In this document: positions 9,283 through 16,988 of the stretch, in pieces
Layout: every line of letters begins with the position of its first letter
How positions within the stretch are numbered: the first letter of the stretch is position 1
Origin: Tenacibaculum sp. Bg11-29
GTDB lineage: Bacteria; Bacteroidota; Bacteroidia; Flavobacteriales; Flavobacteriaceae
Direction of reading: 5' to 3'
Length of the DNA: 64,000 nt
Assembly: GCF_002836595.1 (NCBI RefSeq)
Contig: NZ_PJBB01000003.1
Span: 1,425,001 to 1,489,000, forward strand
Translations under genes and position numbers: made by a program
Notes under the pieces: model-generated
Told to the model about the DNA's origin: nothing
Seen by the model: only the letters and a program-made list of their open reading frames with translations
Databases searched by the model: none

Positions 9283-9350
9283 TTTTTAATGTTTTTTAGA
9301 ATTATTTTCATTTATTTAAAAATAAACAAATCAATTATTCGTGGTTGGTG

Positions 9351-9358
9351 CAAAAATA
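9351..9358 (-). promoter_or_regulatory. Promoter -7 box for the Lrp/AsnC gene
   Basis: Reads TATTTTTG on the minus strand (TAnnTTTG), about 69 bp above the Lrp start. It lies in the divergent region shared with the homoserine dehydrogenase operon, so regulator binding here could affect both directions. Confidence 0.4.
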
Positions 9359-9398
9359 CGGAATATTGTTCAGTATTAAAATTTAAAATAAATAAATA

Positions 9399-10412
9399 AT
9401 GAATATTGGTATTATAGGTCTTGGAACGGTAACTCAAGGGTTTATTGAAATTTTATCTGAAAAAAAGAATTGGTTACAAGAAAAATATGGAACACATATT
9501 AAACTGGTTGCAGTTAAAGATATACAGAAGGGGAATGTATATAATTCCAATGGTATAGATTTAATTGAACTTTTAAGTAAATTAAATAATAATGAAAATC
9601 TTAGTGATGGTAGTTTGTCAGAAGATACTACAGTCGCCTCTATAAATGCTATAGATTTAATTGTAGAGGCTACTTATAGTGATTACAAAACAGGTGATCC
9701 TGCTTATACTTTTATAAAAGACGCACTTTCTAACGGTAAACATGTTGTAACTACTAACAAGGGGCCGGTTGCTTTGCGTTTTACGGAGTTAAACAAAATA
9801 GCTGAAGAAAATAATGTGTCGCTTCGTTATGAAGGTACGGTGTTAAGTGGTACCCCAACATTTTCACTTATTGAAGAGTGTTTGGCAGGTGATGAAATTC
9901 TTGAAATTAGAGGAATACTTAACGGAACGAGTAATTACATTCTTTCAAAAATGTCTGAAGGAGGTTCTTTTGAAAACGCATTAAGTGTTGCGCAAGAAAA
10001 AGGATATGCAGAGGCTGACCCTACGAATGATGTAAAAGGATATGATGCTAGGGGTAAAGTAGCCATTCTTTCGCACAAAGTTTTTGGTGTTGAATTGGGC
10101 TTAGAGAATATACCTACTATTGGTATAGATGCTATTTCGAAAGAAGCATTAGATACTGCTAAAAATGACGGGAAAAATATTCGTTTAATAGGAAGTCTTA
10201 AAAAAGAGGGAAATATTATAACTGGAAAAGTACAACCGGAAGCATTGCCAACATCTGATGCGTTATCTAACATCGGTGGGGTAACAAATGCTATAGAAAT
10301 TACCACAAAATATTTAGGAAAAGTAATGATTACAGGTCCTGGAGCAGGGAAGTTAGAAACGGGGTATGCTGTGTTTTCTGATGTATTAACAATATTAAAA
10401 AACAATAAGTAA
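9399..10412 (+). CDS. Homoserine dehydrogenase family protein without ACT domain
   Basis: The enzyme family interconverts homoserine and aspartate 4-semialdehyde with NAD(P). The N-terminal Rossmann motif is GIIGLGTVTQG, the catalytic lysine lies in VVTTNKGPVAL, and the substrate-binding core is EIRGILNGTSNYILSKM followed by EADPTNDVKGYDARGKVAILS. At 337 residues it ends just after the catalytic domain and lacks the C-terminal ACT domain that gives threonine feedback, and it is not fused to aspartokinase. It leads an operon with an aldehyde dehydrogenase and a Cys/Met-type PLP enzyme rather than with thr genes. A catabolic direction, homoserine to aspartate semialdehyde, is therefore plausible, though not proved. 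Its stop overlaps the next start (TAATG). Confidence 0.85.
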   Translation: MNIGIIGLGTVTQGFIEILSEKKNWLQEKYGTHIKLVAVKDIQKGNVYNSNGIDLIELLSKLNNNENLSDGSLSEDTTVASINAIDLIVEATYSDYKTGDPAYTFIKDALSNGKHVVTTNKGPVALRFTELNKIAEENNVSLRYEGTVLSGTPTFSLIEECLAGDEILEIRGILNGTSNYILSKMSEGGSFENALSVAQEKGYAEADPTNDVKGYDARGKVAILSHKVFGVELGLENIPTIGIDAISKEALDTAKNDGKNIRLIGSLKKEGNIITGKVQPEALPTSDALSNIGGVTNAIEITTKYLGKVMITGPGAGKLETGYAVFSDVLTILKNNK

Positions 10413-11863
10413 TGTTAATAAATTTAGTAGAAAAAGTAGTAACAAAAGGCATGCTTATAGGTGGTAATTGGGTAGAAACTACCGAAAAACTGCCTGTTTT
10501 AAATCCACATACAGGAGAAGAAGTATACGCTATTTCTTGTGCAACCGAAACACATGTTTATGATGCTTTAAAGTCAGCAGCAAAAGGAAAAATAATAGCT
10601 AGAAATTTATCTGCTTACGATAGAAGTGAAATTATCTTAAAAGTAGCTTCTCTTTTAAAAGAAAGAAAAGAAGAATTTACGCAAACGATCGTAAACGAAG
10701 GTGTTAAAACCAAAATGGAGGCAGGTAAAGAGGTTGATAGGTGTATTAATACATTAACACTTTGCGGGGAAGAGGCAAAAAGGTTAACGGGAGAAACGGT
10801 TCCTTTTAATGCTTTTGCAGGCGCTTCAGCAAAAAAAGGGCATTATGTATACGATCCTGTAGGTATTGTTACGGCAATTACGCCTTTTAACGATCCGTTA
10901 AATTTAGTTGCTCATAAACTAGGGCCCGCAGTAGCAGCAGGAAATGCTATTATTTTAAAGCCTTCTGATTTTACACCAATCTCTGGAATCAAGTTAGGGG
11001 AGCTTTTTTTAGAAGCAGGTTTGCCAAGTCACGTTCTTAATATTATAACGGGACCAATAAGTAATTTCGGAGATATTCTTGTTACAGATTCAAGAGTAAA
11101 TATGGTAAGTTTTACTGGAGGTTCTAAATCTGGAGAAGCGATTGCTAAAGCTGCGGGAGTTAAGAAAATTGGAATGGAACTTGGGTCTAGTTCCCCCGTA
11201 ATTATTATGAATGATGTTGATGTTAACGCTGTAGCAGAAAACTGTGTTGGTGGTATGATTTGGGCAGCAGGGCAAAACTGTGTTGGTGTAAAACGAATGT
11301 ATGTACACGATGCCGTTTATGATGCTTTTAAAGAAAAAGTAGTCAGCCTTTCTAAAGCTGTAAAATTAGGAAACCCTGAAGATGAAGCTACAGACATGGG
11401 GCCGATTATTACCAATGAAGCAATCGATAAAATTGAAAGTTCAATTGCCGATTTAGAAAAAGGAGGCTATAAAGTTTTATGTGGTGGAAAACGTGTAAAC
11501 AACAGTTTTGAGGCTACGATTATTGAAGGTGATTTTGATAATGTATTAAACGGAAAAGAAGAAATTTTTGGGCCAGTTGCTACAATATCTAAAATTAGTT
11601 CATTAGAAGAAGGTATTACTGCAAGTAACGATTCGCCTTACGGATTACATGCAGGAATTTTTACCAATAATATAGAAGTTGCATTTAAAGCTACAAATGA
11701 ACTGCAATGTGGTGGCGTAATGGTTAATGATTCTTCTGATTATCGTATAGATATGATGCCTTTTGGAGGGGTTAAACAAAGCGGAATTGGACGTGAAGGT
11801 GTTAAATCTGCAATACGAGAAATGAGCACAACTAAAATAATTTGTTTCAATCTTAAAAATTAA
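10412..11863 (+). CDS. Aldehyde dehydrogenase family protein
   Basis: A 483-residue NAD(P)-dependent non-phosphorylating aldehyde dehydrogenase. The substrate-pocket and cofactor motifs are VGIVTAITPFNDPLN and LKPSDFTP. The general base is E256 in MELGSSSP and the nucleophile is C290 in AAGQNCVGVKR. The C-terminal PFGGVKQSGIGREG motif is intact. The sequence flavour is that of the lactaldehyde/phosphonoacetaldehyde dehydrogenase branch, which does not fix the substrate. The start codon shares one base with the stop of the homoserine dehydrogenase gene, so the two are translationally coupled. That makes aspartate semialdehyde, the product of the neighbour, the obvious candidate substrate, giving aspartate. 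An in-frame ATG at 10451 is an alternative start. Confidence 0.9.
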   Translation: MLINLVEKVVTKGMLIGGNWVETTEKLPVLNPHTGEEVYAISCATETHVYDALKSAAKGKIIARNLSAYDRSEIILKVASLLKERKEEFTQTIVNEGVKTKMEAGKEVDRCINTLTLCGEEAKRLTGETVPFNAFAGASAKKGHYVYDPVGIVTAITPFNDPLNLVAHKLGPAVAAGNAIILKPSDFTPISGIKLGELFLEAGLPSHVLNIITGPISNFGDILVTDSRVNMVSFTGGSKSGEAIAKAAGVKKIGMELGSSSPVIIMNDVDVNAVAENCVGGMIWAAGQNCVGVKRMYVHDAVYDAFKEKVVSLSKAVKLGNPEDEATDMGPIITNEAIDKIESSIADLEKGGYKVLCGGKRVNNSFEATIIEGDFDNVLNGKEEIFGPVATISKISSLEEGITASNDSPYGLHAGIFTNNIEVAFKATNELQCGGVMVNDSSDYRIDMMPFGGVKQSGIGREGVKSAIREMSTTKIICFNLKN

Positions 11864-11867
11864 AAAA

Positions 11868-13634
11868 ATGAGTAACTTAATTAATACGAGAGTTTTATCT
11901 CCAAAAAGAAATTCTACCGTTTGTACAACGATAGAGCAGTTAGCTACTGAGCAGTTAGCGTATTTTGAAATAAATGCGAATAGTGCGTACGGAGAAACAT
12001 TAAAAAAAGCAGCAATTGATATTTATACAGCACAAGCAGATATTTCTAGATTAAAAGAAATAACAAATGATACTGTTGGTAAATTAGATGCGAGTGAAAA
12101 AGTTGCCTATTTTAATGCAAAGCGTTTCATGTCTTTTCAAATTGCTAAAGTTTTAGAAACTTTACAAGGGCCATTAAAGCAAACTTACGAATCGTTAGAG
12201 CAGTCTGACGCTACTTTAACAGCAAAAGGACCAATGCCTTTGTTTAATAATATTGCAGCATTATTTTCTGCAACACCAGTAATTGCTCGTACTTCTACAT
12301 ACGATTATTCTTGTACAGAATGGATTGATGATGCTTTTAATGGTAAAGAATCTATTCATCATATTTATTCAAGATCATTGAATCCAACATCTATGGCTTT
12401 AGGTACACACATGGTGCATTTAGAGGCTGGTAAATATGCAGATGAATATACTGCTTGGAATTTTAATAGTGGTATGGCTGCAATTGATGCCTTATTGTGT
12501 AATGTACTTAGCTACCAAGATATCATAATTGTTTCTAGAAATATTTATGGAGGAGCTTATCAGTTGATTGAAGATTTCTTTGCTAAGAAAACAAAGATGG
12601 ATATTCAGGTGGTTTGGTTTGATGGCTATGCATTAGAAGATTTTAAGCCAGTAATGGATCAAGCTAAGATAGCTTATAAAGAGCAAATAGCAAACGGCAA
12701 AAAAATACATGTATATATAGAATCTCCATGTAACCCACATGGGTATATGTTAGATGTTCCTGCAATTTGTAAGTATGCGAAACAAAACGGATCAATGGTG
12801 ATGTTAGATGGTACTGTAGCAACGCCGTTTTTAATTAAACCTTTACAACAAGAAGATGAAGATTGTAGACCCGATTACTTATTTCATAGTTACACAAAAG
12901 ATATTACGGGTTCTGGTAATGCAATTTCAGGTGGTATTATAGGTAAGAATAGCTTAATGTTTGTGCCAAAAGGAGAAAAAATTGATGGCGTTAATTGGGA
13001 TGAATCATTGTTTTGGAATGTATACTATATTAAAGGTGCTTTCTTAAATGCAGATACTGCTTTTGAGGTTTTATCAGGAATGAAAACGATGAATTTAAGA
13101 ATGACTCAAAAATGTGTAAATACATTAGTGTTGGCTAAATTCTTTAATTCAAATCCAGAAATGTCGGTAATATGCAACGCTTTAGAGAATAACCCGAACA
13201 ATGCTATTATGAAAAAAGTTAGTAAATATCAGTTAGCGGCACCATTATTTACAATCGATTTTGAAAAAGCTCAAGTAAGTGATGCAGCATTTAAAAAGTT
13301 CTTTGATACGTTGGCTCCGGCTTTTGGTTTTCAGGTAAGTTTAGGACAGATAAATACCACATTATTATGTCCTGCATTTACATCGCATTCAGAATTAAAT
13401 GAAGAAGCTTTATTAAAATCAGGAATTCATAAAACAACAATGAGAATATCTGTTGGTAATGAAAATCCTAAGGAATTAGCCAAGCATTTTGTGCAGTCTG
13501 TAAAATTAATGATCGACCCAGAAAAACCTGGATTCTCTGATGCATTCATGTCTATAAAAGAGATAGATACCTTATATACAGAAACGTATATGGAGGTACA
13601 AAAGCAATTGATTGATAACGGATATTTAAACTAA
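11868..13634 (+). CDS. Cys/Met metabolism-type PLP-dependent enzyme with long N-terminal extension
   Basis: A 588-residue fold-type I PLP enzyme of the cystathionine gamma-synthase/gamma-lyase/methionine gamma-lyase superfamily. The PLP-binding lysine is K344 in FHSYTKDITGSGNAISGG, and the aspartate that pairs with the pyridine nitrogen lies in MVMLDGTVATPF. YIESPCNPHGYMLDVPAI matches the superfamily substrate loop. The usual length is near 400 residues; here about 130 extra residues precede the catalytic core, which may form oligomer contacts. Four bases separate it from the aldehyde dehydrogenase gene. The family carries out gamma- or beta-elimination or replacement on methionine, homocysteine, cystathionine or acyl-homoserines; which one applies here cannot be read off. 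Confidence 0.85.
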   Translation: MSNLINTRVLSPKRNSTVCTTIEQLATEQLAYFEINANSAYGETLKKAAIDIYTAQADISRLKEITNDTVGKLDASEKVAYFNAKRFMSFQIAKVLETLQGPLKQTYESLEQSDATLTAKGPMPLFNNIAALFSATPVIARTSTYDYSCTEWIDDAFNGKESIHHIYSRSLNPTSMALGTHMVHLEAGKYADEYTAWNFNSGMAAIDALLCNVLSYQDIIIVSRNIYGGAYQLIEDFFAKKTKMDIQVVWFDGYALEDFKPVMDQAKIAYKEQIANGKKIHVYIESPCNPHGYMLDVPAICKYAKQNGSMVMLDGTVATPFLIKPLQQEDEDCRPDYLFHSYTKDITGSGNAISGGIIGKNSLMFVPKGEKIDGVNWDESLFWNVYYIKGAFLNADTAFEVLSGMKTMNLRMTQKCVNTLVLAKFFNSNPEMSVICNALENNPNNAIMKKVSKYQLAAPLFTIDFEKAQVSDAAFKKFFDTLAPAFGFQVSLGQINTTLLCPAFTSHSELNEEALLKSGIHKTTMRISVGNENPKELAKHFVQSVKLMIDPEKPGFSDAFMSIKEIDTLYTETYMEVQKQLIDNGYLN

Positions 13635-13648
13635 AAATAAATAATAGT

Positions 13649-14188
13649 ATGATTAACGGATTAAATTTAGAAGCGCTAGGAGCTTACAAGGCAACTGTAG
13701 AACAAGATGCAAAAAACGGAATGTATAATGGTGGTATTAAAGCTACTTGGATGGGAGGCACTAAAGTAGGTGTTAAAACAAACAACCTTACTTTAGGTGA
13801 TGAAACGATTCCTCATGACTTTTCATTTACTGTTGATGAACCAGCTCAATTGCTAGGGGCGCACTCAGCACCAACACCTCAAGATTACGTGTTAGGAGGA
13901 TTATCAGGATGTATGATGGTAACTTTCGTAGCAATGTGTTCAATGAAGAGCATTGAATTAGAGTCTGTTACTTTAGATATTAAATCAGGATTAGACTTGC
14001 AAGGTTTTTTGGGTGTTAACGAAACATCTCCTGTAGGTTTTGATGCTATTGAGTATGCATTTACTGTAAAAGGAAATGGTACAAAAGCACAATATCAAGA
14101 AGCCGCAGATGAGGTAATTAAGTTTTCACCTAATTATGCAACGATGGCTAATAAAGTGAAGATGATAGCAACTTTAAATATTATGTAA
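13649..14188 (+). CDS. OsmC family protein with only the first redox cysteine
   Basis: A 179-residue protein of the OsmC/Ohr fold, whose members reduce organic and inorganic peroxides with a cysteine pair. The first cysteine, C88, sits in VLGGLSGCMMVTF at the start of the central helix as expected. In the motif that normally carries the second cysteine this protein has SPNYATM, so a serine takes its place; C97 is one turn away from C88 on the same helix and cannot substitute directly. It is the last gene of the Lrp-linked operon, 14 bp after the PLP enzyme, and a terminator follows. A role in handling a thiol or sulfide set free by the PLP enzyme is possible but unproved. Confidence 0.85.
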   Translation: MINGLNLEALGAYKATVEQDAKNGMYNGGIKATWMGGTKVGVKTNNLTLGDETIPHDFSFTVDEPAQLLGAHSAPTPQDYVLGGLSGCMMVTFVAMCSMKSIELESVTLDIKSGLDLQGFLGVNETSPVGFDAIEYAFTVKGNGTKAQYQEAADEVIKFSPNYATMANKVKMIATLNIM

Positions 14189-14215
14189 CGTATAATTATT
14201 CATAGTAGGTTACCG

Positions 14216-14238
14216 AGGGGCTCACATTGTGAGCCCCT
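14216..14238 (+). terminator. Terminator of the homoserine dehydrogenase-OsmC operon
   Basis: A GC-rich stem, AGGGGCTCA (14216-14224) with TGAGCCCCT (14230-14238), on a five-base loop, followed by TTAATTACTT. The T-tract is weak but the stem is strong. It separates the OsmC operon from the DsbA gene. Confidence 0.7.
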
Positions 14239-14280
14239 TAATTACTTCAATAGCATTAATAATTATTAAATAATATAAAT

Positions 14281-14904
14281 ATGACAATTACAGTTTGGTC
14301 AGATATAAGATGTCCTTTTTGTTACATCGCAAAGAGAAAGTTAGAAAAAGCAATTTCACAGTTTAAACATAAAGAAGAGGTTGTGGTGGAATGGAAAAGT
14401 TTTGAGTTAGATCCTAGATTAGAAACGAATACCAAAATAAATACAATAGATTATTATGTGAGTAAAGGGGCTGGTAGGCAGCAAATGACAGATTTGTTTT
14501 CTAATGCAACAAGAATGGCTAAAGAAGTAGGGATCACTTTTAATTTAAACGAGATTATAGTAGCTAATTCTTTTAAAGCACACAAATTAGTGCATGTTGC
14601 TAAAACAATTAATAAGCAAAACGAAGCAAAAGAATTATTGTTGAAAGCTTATTTTACTGATGGTGAGAATATTGATGATGCTAATGTTTTATTAAAAATA
14701 GGAGAAGATTTAGGTTTTTCAAAAGAAGATTTGGAAGATAAATTGAAAGATAAGAGTTTAGAAGTTCGTATACGTGAAGATCAGGAATTAGCAAAAGAAG
14801 TTGGGGTTTCTGGTGTTCCTTTTTTTGTGTTTAACAACAAGCAAGCACTTTCTGGAGCTCAATCTGAAGAAACTTTTTTAGAAATGATTAAGAAAACATA
14901 TTAA
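14281..14904 (+). CDS. DsbA family (FrnE-like) thiol oxidoreductase
   Basis: A 207-residue thioredoxin-fold protein. The active-site CPFC (C11-C14) follows the first strand, ITVWSDIRCPFCYIAKRKL, and the cis-proline loop is GVSGVPFFVFNNK near residues 177-189. Between them lies the helical insertion typical of DsbA. There is no signal peptide, which puts it in the cytoplasmic FrnE group rather than among periplasmic disulfide makers. A terminator separates it from the OsmC gene upstream. The MarC gene follows after 38 bp. Confidence 0.9.
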   Translation: MTITVWSDIRCPFCYIAKRKLEKAISQFKHKEEVVVEWKSFELDPRLETNTKINTIDYYVSKGAGRQQMTDLFSNATRMAKEVGITFNLNEIIVANSFKAHKLVHVAKTINKQNEAKELLLKAYFTDGENIDDANVLLKIGEDLGFSKEDLEDKLKDKSLEVRIREDQELAKEVGVSGVPFFVFNNKQALSGAQSEETFLEMIKKTY

Positions 14905-14942
14905 GGGTAAAGATTTGTTAATAACATAAAAATTAAAAAAGA

Positions 14943-15575
14943 ATGGCAGATTTTATAGCTTTTGGAATATTAAGTTTCACTTCCTTTTTTACATTAATAA
15001 ACCCTTTTGGAACGATGCCAATTTTTATGACAATGACAGCTGAATTGGACAGTTGTCATAGAACGAAAACAGCTAAAAAAGCTTCAATTGTTTCATTTAT
15101 TACCATTGTTATTTTTGCTTATTCAGGTCAGTTATTATTTAACTTTTTTGGTATTTCAGTACATAGCTTTAGAATCGTTGGTGGTGTTATTTTTTTCTTA
15201 ATGGGAATGGATATGTTGCAAGCACGATTAGGTAAAGTGAAAGTGAATAGTGCTGAGGTTAAAACGTATGTAGATGATATTTCAATAACACCACTTGCAA
15301 TACCTATGATTTGTGGGCCAGGAGCATTAACAAACGCAATTGTTATGATGGAAGATGCAGATTCAATTGAAAAAAAAATCACATTAATTATAGCCGTTTT
15401 TTTAGTGATGCTTTTAACGTATTTGATTCTTTATAGTTCATCAAAAATAATTAAAGTACTAGGGCAAACAGGTATTAATGTTATGATGCGTTTAATGGGG
15501 TTAATTGTTATGGTTATTGCAGTTGAATTCTTTTTTGCAGGGCTAAAGCCAATAATACTCGATATTTTAAAATAA
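14943..15575 (+). CDS. MarC family integral membrane protein
   Basis: A 210-residue inner-membrane protein with six hydrophobic segments. It shows the family marks LINPFGTMPIFMTMT near the start, ITPLAIPMICGPGALTNAIV at about 117-136, and a final pair of helices with GINVMMRLMGLIVMVIAVEF. MarC relatives were once linked to multidrug resistance, but the function is not established. The gene lies 38 bp after the DsbA-family gene and ends at a bidirectional terminator. Confidence 0.92.
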   Translation: MADFIAFGILSFTSFFTLINPFGTMPIFMTMTAELDSCHRTKTAKKASIVSFITIVIFAYSGQLLFNFFGISVHSFRIVGGVIFFLMGMDMLQARLGKVKVNSAEVKTYVDDISITPLAIPMICGPGALTNAIVMMEDADSIEKKITLIIAVFLVMLLTYLILYSSSKIIKVLGQTGINVMMRLMGLIVMVIAVEFFFAGLKPIILDILK

Positions 15576-15598
15576 GATATAAGTACCTTTTCAAATAA

Positions 15599-15626
15599 AA
15601 AAAGCTACCAATTTAGGTAGCTTTTT
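15599..15626. terminator. Bidirectional terminator between marC-type gene and zinc peptidase gene
   Basis: AAAGCTACC (15601-15609) pairs with GGTAGCTTT (15616-15624) around a six-base loop. A-tracts on the left and T-tracts on the right allow it to serve both convergent genes. Confidence 0.8.
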
Positions 15627-15650
15627 CTTAATAGAATTCATTTATAGTTG

Positions 15651-16586
15651 CTATTGGTTAACAACCTTCTTTAAATTAAATTTAGCAAATTGTTTTTTTG
15701 AAACTTTACCGTTTTTAATATCTAAAATTTCATTAAAATTATGCATCATAAATTCAAGAAATTCAGCTTCTTTACTAGAAAGATCTTTATATAATTCTTT
15801 AGCCTTGCTACTTTTACTAGTTCTGTAATAACCAGAGCCATCATACCAATATTTACCTTGACCAATGTAGCTCCAATAACGAACTAATAATTTGTATACT
15901 TTATCCCAACCTAAAAAACCTTTAGTATTGGCATAAAAACCAGTGTAGTATCCTAATTTAGCCGCGGCTTGTCTTTCTGTAGAAGAACCATGGGAAATTC
16001 CATTACCAATAGCGCCAAAATTTCTGAAAGAGATTGAAGCTTCTTGCCAAGTAATATTTTGCCCGGTATTACTAGCTAGCCAGTAACCAGCGAAAAAATC
16101 AGCCCCAATTTCTTGGTTTTTACCACTAGACCAATACCAATTGTTATCATATTGTAATATGTGACCAAACTCGTGTGCAATAATTGATTTAGCGGCATAA
16201 GCATCGTAGTTTGATAACATACTATTCCACCAAGTTTCTCCAATAAAAACTCGATTAGGGTTAGAATATGCGAGCATGTTATTAGTATTTGCACCTCTCC
16301 AATTATAAACAGTAGGATTTACACCAAAAAACCATTTTAGATTAGGAATAGCCCATTCTATGTAGCTCTGTCCGTATTGCATTTTGTATGTTTTGTAGCC
16401 TCCATAATAACCTGTGTTAAATGGAGTAGCCGAAGCAGCACCTATTAGGTTTTCTTCTTTTAAATGTGTTGTTGATATTAAATTTTGTGTTTCTGATGGA
16501 ATCGTTTCTTCATTTTTTTGACAAGAATACATTGTTAATACTAATGTAGTAAATGCAATTGAAGTTTTAATTATGTTAAGTTTCAT
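15651..16586 (-). CDS. Neutral zinc metallopeptidase-like lipoprotein
   Basis: A 311-residue lipoprotein with the signal ending in TMYSC. The mature part carries the zinc motif HEFGH (H138, E139, H142) in SIIAHEFGHILQYD. The third ligand is probably the glutamate in NQEIGADFFAGYWLA, and GISHGSSTERQAAA follows. The spacing HExxH, E-x-x-AD-x-FAGYW, then HGSS-x-x-R is that of the neutral zinc metallopeptidase family related to YpfJ. It would act in the periplasm or on the cell surface. It stands alone, convergent with the marC-type gene. A hairpin in its leader (16616-16641) is noted separately. Confidence 0.75.
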   Translation of the reverse strand: MKLNIIKTSIAFTTLVLTMYSCQKNEETIPSETQNLISTTHLKEENLIGAASATPFNTGYYGGYKTYKMQYGQSYIEWAIPNLKWFFGVNPTVYNWRGANTNNMLAYSNPNRVFIGETWWNSMLSNYDAYAAKSIIAHEFGHILQYDNNWYWSSGKNQEIGADFFAGYWLASNTGQNITWQEASISFRNFGAIGNGISHGSSTERQAAAKLGYYTGFYANTKGFLGWDKVYKLLVRYWSYIGQGKYWYDGSGYYRTSKSSKAKELYKDLSSKEAEFLEFMMHNFNEILDIKNGKVSKKQFAKFNLKKVVNQ

Positions 16587-16936
16587 TATAATTAATAGTT
16601 TTTGTTAGTAATATTATAATAAGAACTCCTATTCTTATTATTTCAATTTTTCGGTGATCAAACGAAAAACTATTTTCTTTATATTCATAGAAATAAAGTT
16701 AACTATAGGGTAAAACTATGTAAAAAGACATGTTAACATTTTGTTAAGTTTCATTTTTTTATAGTAAAACGAAAATAATTCGGATAAAAGTGTTTTTTTA
16801 ATAGTTTAAACTATTATTATTCGGGGTGTTAGCGTTGTTTTTTGTAGTTAAGTAGGGAGTTGTTATTATTTACTTACTAAAATGTTTCTAGTTAAAAAAC
16901 AAGCAGTTTAATTTGATGTATACTTAAAGGTAAAAC
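16587..16936. other. Long leader region of the zinc peptidase gene
   Basis: No gene is supported here. A hairpin with a perfect 10-bp stem (16616-16625 with 16632-16641) lies about 30 bp above the peptidase start and reads TAGGAG in its loop on the transcribed strand. Farther up is an 18-bp palindrome (16799-16816) with core TAGTTTAAACTA, the same 12 bases as the centre of the BlaI-gene operator at 31668-31701. No good promoter box was found. Confidence 0.4.
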
Positions 16937-16969
16937 AAAAAAAGGCAACCAAACTGGTTGCCTTTTTTT
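16937..16969 (-). terminator. Terminator of the M61 peptidase gene
   Basis: GGCAACCA (16944-16951) pairs with TGGTTGCC (16955-16962), flanked by seven A and seven T. It lies just beyond the stop of the minus-strand M61 gene. Confidence 0.85.
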
Positions 16970-16988
16970 GTTTTTATAAAAAATTTGG

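Noticed and set aside
9935..10405. A 156-residue open frame opposite the homoserine dehydrogenase gene
   Set aside because: Antisense shadow with no recognisable domain.
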